Part shown: piece by piece, positions 7,696 to 15,819 of the stretch
Position numbering within the stretch: the stretch's first letter is position 1
Layout: every line of letters begins with the position of its first letter
Virus record (IMG/VR): IMGVR_UViG_3300027734_000152
Location: 1 to 38,195 of that record
Strand: one strand, 5' to 3'
Length of the DNA stretch: 38,195 bases
Source of the DNA: a virus
The notes under the pieces: generated by a model
Database searches by the model: none
Told to the model about the DNA's origin: nothing
The model's input: the letters and a program-made list of their open reading frames with translations, nothing else
Made by a program: the position numbers and the translations under genes

Positions 7696-8121
7696 TTATA
7701 CTGCTTCGGCTTCTAGATTAATGTCTGCCGACGCCAAAATGGTGGTGGTGCCAACGCGCCGGATGCCGACATTGATCGTCGCGTATTTAAGGGTGGTGGT
7801 GCTGACCAGCCAATTGCGCGTTGATGTCAGCGCCAGCCAAGTGTCGGTGGCCGAACTGCCGGCGCTCAACGACCCTGACACCAGGCTGGCGTACACTTCG
7901 TAGTTGGCTGCTTGGGCCGCTGGGACGCACCAAACGTACAGCAGAGTAGCGCCGCCACCGTTGACGATCTGGAACGCGCTGCCGCTGCTGTTAAGTTGGT
8001 ACTGGGCCGACGCGGTAAGCCCGATGTTGATGCCCGTGATCGTTACGGGGTTGACCGTGATGGTAACGGCAGACGCCGCCCCACCCGACGTACCCAGCAA
8101 GGACATTACCGCGCCGCTCAT
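7696..8121 (-). CDS. Beta-rich structural protein of the fibre block (141 aa)
   Basis: The ATG at 8121 shares its A with the TGA of the upstream fibre gene (TGATG); an in-frame start 54 bases upstream would only read through the fibre gene. The product starts MSGAVMSLLGTSGG and is rich in S, T, A, V and G, in strands such as AVTITVNPVTITGINIGLTA, and has few charged residues. This composition is usual for phage fibre or tail-tip proteins. No catalytic motif is visible and I do not recognise a family. Tight coupling to the fibre gene suggests the two products act together. Confidence 0.6.
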   Translation of the reverse strand: MSGAVMSLLGTSGGAASAVTITVNPVTITGINIGLTASAQYQLNSSGSAFQIVNGGGATLLYVWCVPAAQAANYEVYASLVSGSLSAGSSATDTWLALTSTRNWLVSTTTLKYATINVGIRRVGTTTILASADINLEAEAV

Positions 8122-8975
8122 CAGGTCAGCCCCGCGCCAGTGATGGCCCACACGGTCGTGTCCACCTTGACGCACGTCGCCAGGCCATAGTTGGCCAGCG
8201 CCCGGGTGCCGGTGTTGGTCGTGCCAGCCTGCCGCAGCGTGTCGGTCGTGATGGCGATGTTCTGGCTGCTGCCGCTGTTATTGTAGATGACGACCGTTGC
8301 GCCAATCGGAAACGCTGCTGCGCTGTTGGCCGGGATCGTGATGCCACCGGTGGTGATCGAGATGTGCTTGCCGTTGTCGGCCAGCGCCAGTTGGTAGGCT
8401 GCCGTCTGGGCGTTCTGCGGTGCGCCGCGGTAGCCGATGCTCTCAGCGCCGACCGTGCCAGAGGCCACAATTGCCACGCTCTGCCGCAGCGACGTGATGT
8501 CGGTGTTCGCCCCACTTGCCGCCGCGCCGAGGGCGCTGCGCGCGCTGGAAGCCGTGGTTGAACCTGTGCCGCCGTTGACAACCGCAACGACGCCGGTGAC
8601 GTTGGACGCGGTGCCGGTGGTATTGCCGTTGAAAGTCACGCCCGACCCGATGGTGCCACCGGTGATGGCGACCGCGTTGGCGTTCTGGAGCGCCATCGAC
8701 CCAACTGTAGCGATGTTGTCCACCGACCAGATCAAAGCGTCAGCCGAATCAGCCAGCACAACCTTGTACGAGGTGCCGGTGGTGTACCAGATGTTGGCCT
8801 CGCCGCGGGAGTCCAAGATCACCGGGTTGGTGTTGGCCACCGTGCCAGCGCCGGTCGTATAGGTCGCCAGCGGCGTGGTCGTGCCAGCGGCGTAGGTGTA
8901 GACCCTGCCGCCGACCAACGGCGCGCCAGAAGCGTCCAGAAATTGCGTTTTGGGCGAGGGAGAAAGGACGGCCAT
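8121..8975 (-). CDS. Tail fibre / tailspike-type protein
   Basis: The 284-residue protein begins with a segment widely seen at the virion-attachment end of phage fibres: FLDASGAPLVGGRVYTYAAG, then TTTPLATYTT, NPVILDSRGEANIWY and YKVVL. The centre has the low-complexity glycine/serine/threonine pattern VVNGGTGSTTASSARSALGA (about residues 131-150), another fibre hallmark. The C-terminus (from about 195) is beta-rich, with GGITIPANSAAAFPIGATVV resembling a small receptor-binding or trimerisation domain. It should form a trimer on the tail and take part in host recognition. It starts one base after the neighbouring fibre gene ends. Confidence 0.8.
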   Translation of the reverse strand: MAVLSPSPKTQFLDASGAPLVGGRVYTYAAGTTTPLATYTTGAGTVANTNPVILDSRGEANIWYTTGTSYKVVLADSADALIWSVDNIATVGSMALQNANAVAITGGTIGSGVTFNGNTTGTASNVTGVVAVVNGGTGSTTASSARSALGAAASGANTDITSLRQSVAIVASGTVGAESIGYRGAPQNAQTAAYQLALADNGKHISITTGGITIPANSAAAFPIGATVVIYNNSGSSQNIAITTDTLRQAGTTNTGTRALANYGLATCVKVDTTVWAITGAGLT

Positions 8976-9698
8976 TTAGTAGCTCCCATCTGAGCTTATG
9001 TTGTTGGTCACGGTGAGCGCGACCGAAGGAACGGACGGGTAGAACCCAGAGGCGGCAAATGTCTGCAACTGAACACCCGTGCTGTCAGCCGCCCACATCA
9101 GTTCAAAATAATCTCCGGCGTTCATTTCTAGCAAAAAAGTCTTTGTAACGACAGCCGCAAAATCAAGAACCTTGGTTCGCACCTGGCTGGTGCTGGCAGT
9201 CACGTCCGTGCCGTTCTTGCGGAGCCACACCCACAGCAGTTGATCTGTCAACGCAGTGGTGTTGACCTGAACGGAAAACTGGATGTTGTAGGTGGCCAGC
9301 GTGTCAGCGTAGATGCGCGATGTTGGCGTGCCAATGGTAATGCCTTGGCTTGTCCGCGTCGTGTTGAACGTCATGGCGTAGGCAGTGTTGATGGCCGCTG
9401 CCGTCTGCGTGGTGGTGTCGTAGAATGATCCGTAGCGGTGGCGGGGCAACTGCGGCGTGTACGACGGTGACACGGACAGGTTCTGGATTTCGGTCTGCAA
9501 GACCGCCGCCAGCGACGTAGCATCAGCGTCGGGGCCAAGCTGCAAGTCTTGCAGCGTGAAGTCGTTCTGCCCGCTGCCGGTCAACCGGAATAGGCTTTCA
9601 AAAAACCTGTACCATTCGCGTGTGACCAGTCCGGTTGCCGGATCAGCCAACTGCACGCGCGGCGGCGTAAGGTTGGTGATATTGACGGCGTTAGGCAT
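8976..9698 (-). CDS. Tail fibre-like protein with C1q-like C-terminal domain
   Basis: The 240-residue protein begins with the motif PPRVQLADPATGLVTREWYR, FFESLF, common in short phage fibre or tail proteins near gp10-like genes. The C-terminal 130 residues read as a jelly roll: YNIQFSVQVN, LLWVWLRKNG, VVTKTFLLEMNAGDYFELMW, an order of strands typical of C1q/TNF-like trimeric domains. It occupies the region where P22 encodes its tail needle gp26, but it lacks the long coiled coil of gp26, so equivalence is doubtful. Its start lies inside the end of the gp10-like gene (8-base overlap). Confidence 0.7.
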   Translation of the reverse strand: MPNAVNITNLTPPRVQLADPATGLVTREWYRFFESLFRLTGSGQNDFTLQDLQLGPDADATSLAAVLQTEIQNLSVSPSYTPQLPRHRYGSFYDTTTQTAAAINTAYAMTFNTTRTSQGITIGTPTSRIYADTLATYNIQFSVQVNTTALTDQLLWVWLRKNGTDVTASTSQVRTKVLDFAAVVTKTFLLEMNAGDYFELMWAADSTGVQLQTFAASGFYPSVPSVALTVTNNISSDGSY

Positions 9699-11241
9699 TG
9701 GTGCCGCTTATCATCAATTCGGCGTCGATGATGACCATCTTGACCGGGTCGGTGCCTGACAACTCATACACGCGGTCGCGCAGTTTCATTGTCATGCCTA
9801 GGCGGCGCCAGATGGCGCGCTGACCGTATTCGCCGATTCTGCCGATGGATCGCCAATGTTCGTTCGACCATGTGTGACCGCCGTCGTCCGACCAGCGCAG
9901 CATGACCTCCGGGTCGGCGCCTTGCACGCGCGTTATGCTATCTGAAACCGCGTCAATGTAGTTGCCTGATTCTGTAATGATAAGATTGTCGTTTTCAGTC
10001 AGCAGCAATTCAGAGAAAACGTCGAACGGAGCATAGCCAGACAGGCCCACGCCGGACTCGAACATGATTTGGAGGCTGTGCTGCGCCGTGCGCTTCAGGT
10101 TGTTCTGGCCGGTCGGCAGCGCCCGCCACGACCGCAGCCACTTCTGCGGCGTGCCGTTGTCGGCGTAGGTCGTCAAGTCAAAAGTGTAGATGTTGGCGTT
10201 CAGGTGATCGCCAATGATGATGTTGCCAAGGAAGTTGCACTGGTTGTCGCCGCGGTGGCGCGAGAACAAGCCTTGGCTAAAATAGGCCCGCTCGTGCCAG
10301 ACACCGGTGGCGACATCCAGCACCCACGTCGTGTTGCCGGTCGGAAAATTCAGGACGTAGAAGGCGTGGCCGTCCTGCTGGTAGGTATAAGCCACCGCAT
10401 CGGACATATTGCTGTACTGCTGGATTTGCCACTCGACCGCGTGCGTGGACACGCGCTGGCCGACGTAGCCGTTTGCCCGGTAGACGATACCTTGGCCGCG
10501 CGCGTCAGCGCCCAGCCAGAACACGCCGTTGTCCACCTTGGCGATGGAGTAGGGCGCGACGCAGCCGATTTCGTTAAACGCGCCTTGGATGCGGGCCAGC
10601 GGAAAGTCTGCCGTGCCGGCATTGTACCAAACTTCGGTGCTGTCTGTGCCGAACACCCAGACTTCGCGGTGATCGACAATCAGCCCGACGATGCCGTCTG
10701 GCGATCCTTCGGCGCTGACAAAATCCAGCGGGTCGATCTGCGTGCCATCGAGCAAGCTGGTGACGTACAACCGCTGGCTGTTGGGCGGGTTGAACACAAA
10801 GTAGCCGTCGAGATAGCCGACCGTTACCGCGCCGGGGAAGTCAGGGTCGGTGACTTTCACAAACGTGTTGGTGGATTCGGTGTAGACGAAGGCGTCTGGG
10901 TTGCACGCGAAGATGATCTGGTCGCCGTTGTCGGCGATGGACACCGGCCCGGTGCCATTGACCGCCCCCAGCAAAACCGGCGTGCCGGTCAGCGAGGACA
11001 GTTTGTAGACCTCGTTGCCCGACACGACGAAGAAGTCAGAGCCTTGCGTCTGGTGCGCCCACAGCCCGCGGATCGGCCCGGTGCCAACGGCCTGCTGTAG
11101 CTTCAGCCCAGGCGCGCGGTTGAGGAACGCAGGCATCTGCCCACCCTCTGGCACAACCTCTGGAAAGAGGTTGACCATGCGCGCGTCCGCAGCGTTGATG
11201 CTGCGGGCGACATAGCTTGAGCCGAGGATGGGCGACTTCAT
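9691..11241 (-). CDS. P22 gp10-like packaged-DNA stabilisation / tail completion protein
   Basis: At 516 residues it is close to P22 gp10 (472). The N-terminus MKSPILGSSYVARSINAADA, RMVNLFPEVV, and the segments GLWAHQTQGSDFFVVSGNEV, VWVFGTDSTEVWYNAG and FNEIGCVAPYSIAKVDNGVF, WLGADARGQG are characteristic of this family, which forms the hub of the short tail and seals the DNA after packaging. Repeated strands with GNxVY- and WVLD-like motifs fit its propeller-like fold. It follows a fibre and a small gene after the gp4-like gene, keeping the P22 order 4-10. Confidence is high for the family. Confidence 0.9.
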   Translation of the reverse strand: MKSPILGSSYVARSINAADARMVNLFPEVVPEGGQMPAFLNRAPGLKLQQAVGTGPIRGLWAHQTQGSDFFVVSGNEVYKLSSLTGTPVLLGAVNGTGPVSIADNGDQIIFACNPDAFVYTESTNTFVKVTDPDFPGAVTVGYLDGYFVFNPPNSQRLYVTSLLDGTQIDPLDFVSAEGSPDGIVGLIVDHREVWVFGTDSTEVWYNAGTADFPLARIQGAFNEIGCVAPYSIAKVDNGVFWLGADARGQGIVYRANGYVGQRVSTHAVEWQIQQYSNMSDAVAYTYQQDGHAFYVLNFPTGNTTWVLDVATGVWHERAYFSQGLFSRHRGDNQCNFLGNIIIGDHLNANIYTFDLTTYADNGTPQKWLRSWRALPTGQNNLKRTAQHSLQIMFESGVGLSGYAPFDVFSELLLTENDNLIITESGNYIDAVSDSITRVQGADPEVMLRWSDDGGHTWSNEHWRSIGRIGEYGQRAIWRRLGMTMKLRDRVYELSGTDPVKMVIIDAELMISGTNA

Positions 11242-11246
11242 ACCGG

Positions 11247-11573
11247 TTATGCGATCCAGGGCAGCGGCGGGCTTACGACAGGCGGGTTAATCTGCCCAGC
11301 GATCTGTTGAGCAACATTGGCTTCGTAGGCGGCAACCGGTTCATTACCCAGCGCGCTCTTGACCCAACCAACCACTTGATCTTGCGTCAGATCATCGTAG
11401 GGCGTGAACGGGGCGTCAGGGTCAACCGTTACACTGACAGAACCATATGCGCTGCCGGTGTGGGCGCCATCCGTGCCGGTCAGCGTCCAGTGGACGGTGA
11501 AGACCACATCGGTCTTGCCGTCACGTTCAGGGTAAGCGTCCATCTGGACAACGGCCCAAGTGTTGGTAATCAT
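11247..11573 (-). CDS. Conserved phage protein of unknown function (DUF7936-like, 108 aa)
   Basis: The product begins MITNTWAVVQMDAYPERDGK, then TDVVFTVHWTLTGTDG and ends in an acidic, proline-rich half with PFTPYDDLTQDQVVGWVKSA. The pattern (W-x-V-x-x-M ... V-x-x-V-H-W ... Y-D-x-L-T) is that of a family often seen next to phage fibre genes and, from memory, named DUF7936. It has no visible membrane segment or catalytic site. Its place between two virion genes suggests a fibre chaperone or a minor virion protein; that is inference only. Confidence 0.65.
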   Translation of the reverse strand: MITNTWAVVQMDAYPERDGKTDVVFTVHWTLTGTDGAHTGSAYGSVSVTVDPDAPFTPYDDLTQDQVVGWVKSALGNEPVAAYEANVAQQIAGQINPPVVSPPLPWIA

Positions 11574-11585
11574 GCTTTAATTCCC

Positions 11586-12701
11586 TTAGTGAAGGTTAAC
11601 CCACGCGCCGGCGGCAAACACTTGCAACTTGTCGGTCGTCACGTTGTATATAATCAGACCTTCTTGCGTTGCACCACCGATAGCGTCGCGTTGCGCGGTA
11701 GACATCCGCGGCGGCAGAAAGCCTTTCGTCGTTGATGAAACGTCCAGTAGGGCAGAGACATCGGGGCTGAGCGTCCCAATTCCGACGCTGCCTGTAGCGT
11801 CGATACGCATTCGTTCGCTGTTGGCAGTGTAAAATTGAATGATCCCGCCTGTGCCAGAAAGTTGTCCAAGGCTTAGGTTGGCATTGTTGACGGTAGTGAA
11901 AAGCCGCCCGTTGCCAAGATTGTCTACATCAAGAGTCAGTGGCCCTGCGCTGTTGGCTGCGTTGTTAAATGAAATTTGTCCACCTTCAGAGCCATCGCCA
12001 CGAGCGGTTATGTTCCCGGTCGTCAGTACACCGTTGACATCAAGTTTAGATGCGGGGCTGCTTGTCCCGATCCCGACGTTGCCCGCGCTGTTGATACGCA
12101 TACGTTCAATGCTACTCGTTCTCGTAACCACAGCGCCAGCGCCGTCAGCAGAAATGGTAATGCTGCCAGTGCCTTTGTTTACGAGGTCTAGGTTGCCATT
12201 GACGCCGGGGCTACGTAAAAAACTAACATCTTCAGTAACACCACTTTCTGGATCGGCGCCGCCGACTCTGGTGTAAAGAAGCAAGCCTGTCTCGACGACA
12301 GCGGCAGTAATGCGGGCGATGCCGATTGAAACAAGGTTGGTGTTTACACCTGTGCCTTGAAAGTTTGCGCCTCCGTTTACATCCAAAGTGTAGACGGGAT
12401 TGTTTGTCCCAATCCCCACTTTGCCGGTGCTGTCAATACGCATAGCCTCCGCGCCGCCTTCGCTGAACGCAATGGTGTCAGCGCCAGGCGACCACATACC
12501 GGTGTTGAGGTCACCGGTGAAGGTGTACGACGGCGCGGAAACTGAGCCGCGGCCAACGGCGATGTACGGTATGGTGTTTGCGTTCAGAATATTGTTGATC
12601 GCCGTGCGCTTGGTGACACCGCTCTGCACAACCGGTATTTCCTCAGTGCCAGCCAGCGGGACTGTAACTGCGGGAAGCTGAGAGATTTTGACGTTAGCCA
12701 T
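11586..12701 (-). CDS. Tail fibre with three MRID-VGIGT repeats
   Basis: The 371-residue protein starts MANVKISQLPAVTVPLAGTE, EIPVVQSGVT, a common fibre N-terminus. Three copies of a motif ERMRIxxxGxVGIGTxxP lie near residues 85-102, 199-216 and 296-313, separated by about 95-115 residues of beta-rich sequence. The C-terminus TTKGFLPPRMSTAQRDAI, EGLIIYNVTTDKLQVFAAG is also widespread at the end of such fibres. These repeats are typical of trimeric beta-helical shafts. The gene sits between the gp4-like gene and the gp10-like gene, which is where an extra fibre can attach to the tail hub. Confidence 0.82.
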   Translation of the reverse strand: MANVKISQLPAVTVPLAGTEEIPVVQSGVTKRTAINNILNANTIPYIAVGRGSVSAPSYTFTGDLNTGMWSPGADTIAFSEGGAEAMRIDSTGKVGIGTNNPVYTLDVNGGANFQGTGVNTNLVSIGIARITAAVVETGLLLYTRVGGADPESGVTEDVSFLRSPGVNGNLDLVNKGTGSITISADGAGAVVTRTSSIERMRINSAGNVGIGTSSPASKLDVNGVLTTGNITARGDGSEGGQISFNNAANSAGPLTLDVDNLGNGRLFTTVNNANLSLGQLSGTGGIIQFYTANSERMRIDATGSVGIGTLSPDVSALLDVSSTTKGFLPPRMSTAQRDAIGGATQEGLIIYNVTTDKLQVFAAGAWVNLH

Positions 12702-12703
12702 CG

Positions 12704-13414
12704 TCAGTAGTTCCCTGCGAAGATGTTGAACCGCTGACGGGTCGCCACGATGCTGTACGGCATGGACATGATGTCGTCAGGGTTGTTGATGCGCTTGAGG
12801 TTGCGCTTGCTGGTCATGGCGATCCGCTGCACTTGCGGGCTTGGTTCGACGCCAAACTCCGGCGCCATCTCGCAGGCCAGATTGTAGCGGAACGCCCGCA
12901 AATAGCCTGGCGGAAACGTCAGTTCGGTCGCCAGCAGCGCAGGCTTGGTCAGTTCTTCAACAGAGATGAAGTGCCACTCCAGCGCGCGCGTGGGCCGCGG
13001 GTAGATGTACATCTCAATGTCGGGGAACGTGTTGTTGACGAAGATCACTTGGGGGAACGTCGAGGTCACGGTCTTGACCGCAATCCCGTTGTACTGTTGC
13101 TGGTTGATGAATTTAATGCCGTAGCTGATGCCGGTGCTGGCGTCGAGGAAGTAGGTGCTGTCGTCCAGCAGCACAGGGCGGTTGCCGACGAAGTTGCCGG
13201 TCGGCCCCAGCGTGCGCGACAGCAGGCCCGCGGGCCATGTGAACACCTGATCCTGCGTAGAGAACACCGACAGGCGCTCTGTGTTCCAGCTATCAATCAT
13301 CTGGTTCATGGCGGCCAGCGCGTCTTGCGACGTTTCGGCTGACGGCGTTTCACCTTCGGCCAAGACACCCAAAAGCCGCAGTGACCCGTTGATGATGTCG
13401 CCGGCGCTGGTCAT
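12704..13414 (-). CDS. P22 gp4-like tail accessory / head completion protein
   Basis: The 236-residue protein begins MTSAGDIINGSLRLLGVLAE, GETPSAETSQDALAAMNQMI, DSWNTERLSVF, the helical start of the P22 gp4-like adaptor family, which binds under the portal and primes tail assembly. It is longer than P22 gp4 (166), with a beta-rich centre (VFTWPAGLLSRTLGPTGNF) and a helical C-terminus (LRAFRYNLACEMAPEFGVEP). Its position directly after the coat and small capsid genes and before the gp10-like gene matches P22. An ATG at 13414 is preceded closely by the stop of the 68-residue gene. Confidence 0.85.
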   Translation of the reverse strand: MTSAGDIINGSLRLLGVLAEGETPSAETSQDALAAMNQMIDSWNTERLSVFSTQDQVFTWPAGLLSRTLGPTGNFVGNRPVLLDDSTYFLDASTGISYGIKFINQQQYNGIAVKTVTSTFPQVIFVNNTFPDIEMYIYPRPTRALEWHFISVEELTKPALLATELTFPPGYLRAFRYNLACEMAPEFGVEPSPQVQRIAMTSKRNLKRINNPDDIMSMPYSIVATRQRFNIFAGNY

Positions 13415-13417
13415 TGG

Positions 13418-13624
13418 TCAGTCTTCCTGCTTTGCGCGGATGCGTCCGCGCCGCTTTGGTGCCGCCATCTCGTTGACGATCTCATCCTCGTCATCGTCCA
13501 TCACCACAGATGACGTGACCACATCATAGCGTTCCCAGCCATCCATTGCATCCAAAATCGCTTCCTCATTGGAGATCGCAACCTTGGCGCCGTGCGTCGG
13601 GTGAACCATGTAAATGACGGACAT
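13418..13624 (-). CDS. Small conserved virion-block protein (68 aa)
   Basis: The product MSVIYMVHPTHGAKVAISNE, EAILDAMDGWERYDV begins with a short beta-alpha unit, then becomes acidic (MDDDEDEIVNE) and ends basic (PKRRGRIRAKQED). From memory this MVHPTHGAKVAISNEEA pattern is frequent next to P22-like tail genes, with no assigned function. The mixed acidic and basic tail suggests a disordered end that could contact DNA or the portal. It follows a terminator and precedes the gp4-like gene by 3 bases. Confidence 0.65.
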   Translation of the reverse strand: MSVIYMVHPTHGAKVAISNEEAILDAMDGWERYDVVTSSVVMDDDEDEIVNEMAAPKRRGRIRAKQED

Positions 13625-13634
13625 AAGAAATCCT

Positions 13635-13660
13635 TAAAATGGGCGGCCCGAAGGCCGCCC
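13635..13660 (-). terminator. Intrinsic terminator with TTCG tetraloop
   Basis: On the minus strand GGGCGGCC (8 bp stem) TTCG GGCCGCCC is followed by ATTTTA. It lies just after the stop of the 136-residue gene at 13667 and before the 68-residue gene. Confidence 0.85.
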
Positions 13661-13666
13661 ACTTCG

Positions 13667-14077
13667 TTAGGCGCAGTGGATCAGCGCAAAGTTGATCACG
13701 ACCGCTTCCGACAGCGAACCCGACGTCATGTTCCGCAGCGTGACAACAGCCGAACCCGTTGTCATGCTTGAGATATACGTCGTGTAAGCAGCCGCAGTTC
13801 CGCCTGCCGAAATATTGACAATCAGAACGTCGTTGGTCGAAATCAGGTTGTTGTTCAGCGTAAATGATTCAGCGGTGTTGCCGGCAAGAGCCGCACCGTT
13901 CATGGTGATGCGACCAGCCGACGTGTTCAGCGTTACTGCCGTGCTTTTGCTCGTCGCTTGCGTAACGGTGCCTTGTGCGGCGGCGGTGTAGCCAAGCTGT
14001 TCGTCAGACAAAATAAACTCAGCGCCGATGATGTCTTGGTCAAGGAAGGCAACACCGATTGCTTTGGTATTCGCCAT
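13667..14077 (-). CDS. Small beta-rich capsid-associated protein (136 aa)
   Basis: The protein MANTKAIGVAFLDQDIIGAE, FILSDEQLGYTAAAQG has strands rich in T, S, V and A and very few charges after residue 30. It is flanked on both sides by intrinsic terminators and is close to the coat gene, an arrangement that suggests an abundant virion component such as a capsid decoration or head-fibre protein. No family motif is certain. The ATG follows a hairpin and an AGGAGATAG-type ribosome binding site. Confidence 0.6.
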   Translation of the reverse strand: MANTKAIGVAFLDQDIIGAEFILSDEQLGYTAAAQGTVTQATSKSTAVTLNTSAGRITMNGAALAGNTAESFTLNNNLISTNDVLIVNISAGGTAAAYTTYISSMTTGSAVVTLRNMTSGSLSEAVVINFALIHCA

Positions 14078-14090
14078 TATCTATCTCCTG

Positions 14091-14122
14091 AAAAGGTAGC
14101 CCCGGCCCGAAAGCCGGGGCTA
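14091..14122 (-). terminator. Intrinsic terminator
   Basis: On the minus strand a perfect 10-bp stem TAGCCCCGGC / GCCGGGGCTA with a 6-base loop is followed by CCTTTT. It lies between the 137- and 136-residue genes. Confidence 0.85.
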
Positions 14123-14127
14123 ACCAA

Positions 14128-14541
14128 TTACGCTACGCGGTACAGCGTCCAAGCGCCGGTGTCCGACTTGCGGGCAAGCATAGCCGCGCCGGTCGTGACC
14201 GGGATGGTCATCGTCAGCGAACCCGACACAGTCCAACCGGTGCCAGCGGCGATAACCGCAGTACCGGACGACGTGCCGAGGTTGACCACGCGGAACATGA
14301 AGGACGTGCCGACCTTGTCCGAGTTGGACAGAGTGGCTTCCAGCAGCGCCACGGTCGGCAGCGTGTAGGTCTGCGTGGTGGTAACACCGCTGTTGGCCAA
14401 GATCACGCCGTTCAGCACCTGAGCCGGGGTGAGCGTAGCAGCCGCCGTGATAGAGATCGGGAGCGGAATCGCGTCGATAAGCGGTTCAGTCAGGTTGCCG
14501 TCGCCGACCTGATAACCACCGCCGCCATTGGGGAGAGCCAT
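14128..14541 (-). CDS. Small capsid decoration / head-fibre-like protein (137 aa)
   Basis: The product starts MALPNGGGGYQVGDGNLTEP and continues as an all-beta sequence (ITAAATLTPAQVLNGVILAN, TQTYTLPTVALLEATL, TSFMFRVVNLGTSSGTAVIA, GWTVSGSLTMTIPV). The first 15 residues look like a flexible attachment arm. This pattern is common for decoration or head-fibre proteins encoded directly after the coat gene. It is bracketed by terminators, so its mRNA level could be set separately from the genes beyond. The function is inferred. Confidence 0.65.
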   Translation of the reverse strand: MALPNGGGGYQVGDGNLTEPLIDAIPLPISITAAATLTPAQVLNGVILANSGVTTTQTYTLPTVALLEATLSNSDKVGTSFMFRVVNLGTSSGTAVIAAGTGWTVSGSLTMTIPVTTGAAMLARKSDTGAWTLYRVA

Positions 14542-14555
14542 TGTAGAATCCTTTC

Positions 14556-14586
14556 AAAAGAGGTGGCCCCCGGCGAACCGGGGGCC
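14556..14586 (-). terminator. Intrinsic terminator after the coat protein gene
   Basis: On the minus strand GGCCCCCGG TTCG CCGGGGGCC (9-bp stem, tetraloop) is followed by ACCTCTTTT, starting 10 bases after the coat stop codon. Confidence 0.85.
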
Positions 14587-14595
14587 GGTTTCAGG

Positions 14596-15804
14596 TTAGC
14601 CCCAGACGCGGCAAGCCATCTGCGGACGGATCGTGCTGAAGCCGTACAGAACGTCGATACGGCAAGGCATACGGTCGTTGTTGATGTCGTACTGACGAAC
14701 GATACGCAGGCTGATGCCGTTATGCACCTGACGCGACGCCATATCGACACCCTGCGGCAGCAGAAGGTCGGCGGTGGCGAAGGTAATGGCGTCCTTGTGG
14801 TACACCAGGTTCTGCGCGTACTGGGTGCCAGCAGCGCCAACGAACACGACAGCCTGCGAAGTGGCCGGCAGCGAGTTCACAGTGGCCAGCGCGTTGGTAG
14901 CCGAGTAGATCGGCGCAACGGTGATGTTGCCTTCGCCCGAGCTACCCAACGTGACGTTAGCCAGCGCGACGAACTGGAACAGCGAACCAGTGCTTTCACG
15001 GGTCTGCGGGTTCACAGCAAAGCAGCCGTTCACGGTGAACACGTCACCGGCGCGAACGGTGTTTGCGTTGCCAGCGCCGGTGATGGCGATGGTGGTGGCG
15101 CCTTCAGCCGTAACAGCCGCCGAGGTCGTGCCGCCGGTGGCGGTACGGGTGCCGGTGGTGAACTGCTTGATGGACTGCGACATATTGATTTCTTCGAAAC
15201 CAAGCACGCCGGTACCCATCATGCCGTTCTTGAACTGCTTGCTGATGGTGTCGGTCGGGTTGAACAGGCCCTTCATGCCTTCAACCAGGCCAGCGTTAGC
15301 AGCCGGGTTGACCGTCGCGTAGCGCGGCGACATCACAGCAGCGTTCTCGTTCAGCTTCTGCTGGGCCTGAAGCAGAACCAGCGAAGTGGACGGGGTGGTG
15401 CCGGGGGTGCCGACCGTGTTGCCGATGGTGGCGTAGGCGTTGGCCACGTCAGCGTCGATGCTGGAGGCAAGCTGCGAGACACGCGGCTTCAGCACGCGCT
15501 CTGCGAAGTCGTCCAACTGCATGGTCAGTTCGGCGGTCGTGAAGTTCACGCCGATGTGCTTCTGGTTGGCAACGGTCAGCGTGGTGAACTGCTCGTTGTC
15601 ATCCTGCACCTGAAGGGCAGCGCCGTCAGTGACCAGCGCGCGGTCGGGCAGACGGATACGCAGGGTCGAACCGATTTTGGCGCCTTCAACAGCAAAGCTG
15701 TCGTCGTACTGACGGTTGACGTTGCGGGTGAGCACGAGGTTGTTCTCAAGGATTTCGAGAGTTTTCCGCGTGATCATGTCGATAGTAAGAATCGAGTTAG
15801 CCAT
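14596..15804 (-). CDS. Major capsid (coat) protein, P22 gp5-like
   Basis: At 402 residues it matches the P22 coat size class. The N-terminus ANSILTIDMITRKTLEILEN, NLVLTRNVNRQYDDSFAVEG, the segment KIGSTLRIRLPDRALVTDGA and the end RIDVLYGFSTIRPQMACRVW are hallmark positions of the P22 coat family (HK97 fold). An inserted domain is suggested by the TAGATTIAITGAG-like region around residues 220-265. It forms the icosahedral shell on the scaffold encoded just upstream, and is followed at once by a strong terminator, which fits very high expression. Nothing is missing or broken. Confidence 0.93.
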   Translation of the reverse strand: MANSILTIDMITRKTLEILENNLVLTRNVNRQYDDSFAVEGAKIGSTLRIRLPDRALVTDGAALQVQDDNEQFTTLTVANQKHIGVNFTTAELTMQLDDFAERVLKPRVSQLASSIDADVANAYATIGNTVGTPGTTPSTSLVLLQAQQKLNENAAVMSPRYATVNPAANAGLVEGMKGLFNPTDTISKQFKNGMMGTGVLGFEEINMSQSIKQFTTGTRTATGGTTSAAVTAEGATTIAITGAGNANTVRAGDVFTVNGCFAVNPQTRESTGSLFQFVALANVTLGSSGEGNITVAPIYSATNALATVNSLPATSQAVVFVGAAGTQYAQNLVYHKDAITFATADLLLPQGVDMASRQVHNGISLRIVRQYDINNDRMPCRIDVLYGFSTIRPQMACRVWG

Positions 15805-15819
15805 GATGGTAGTCCCAAA

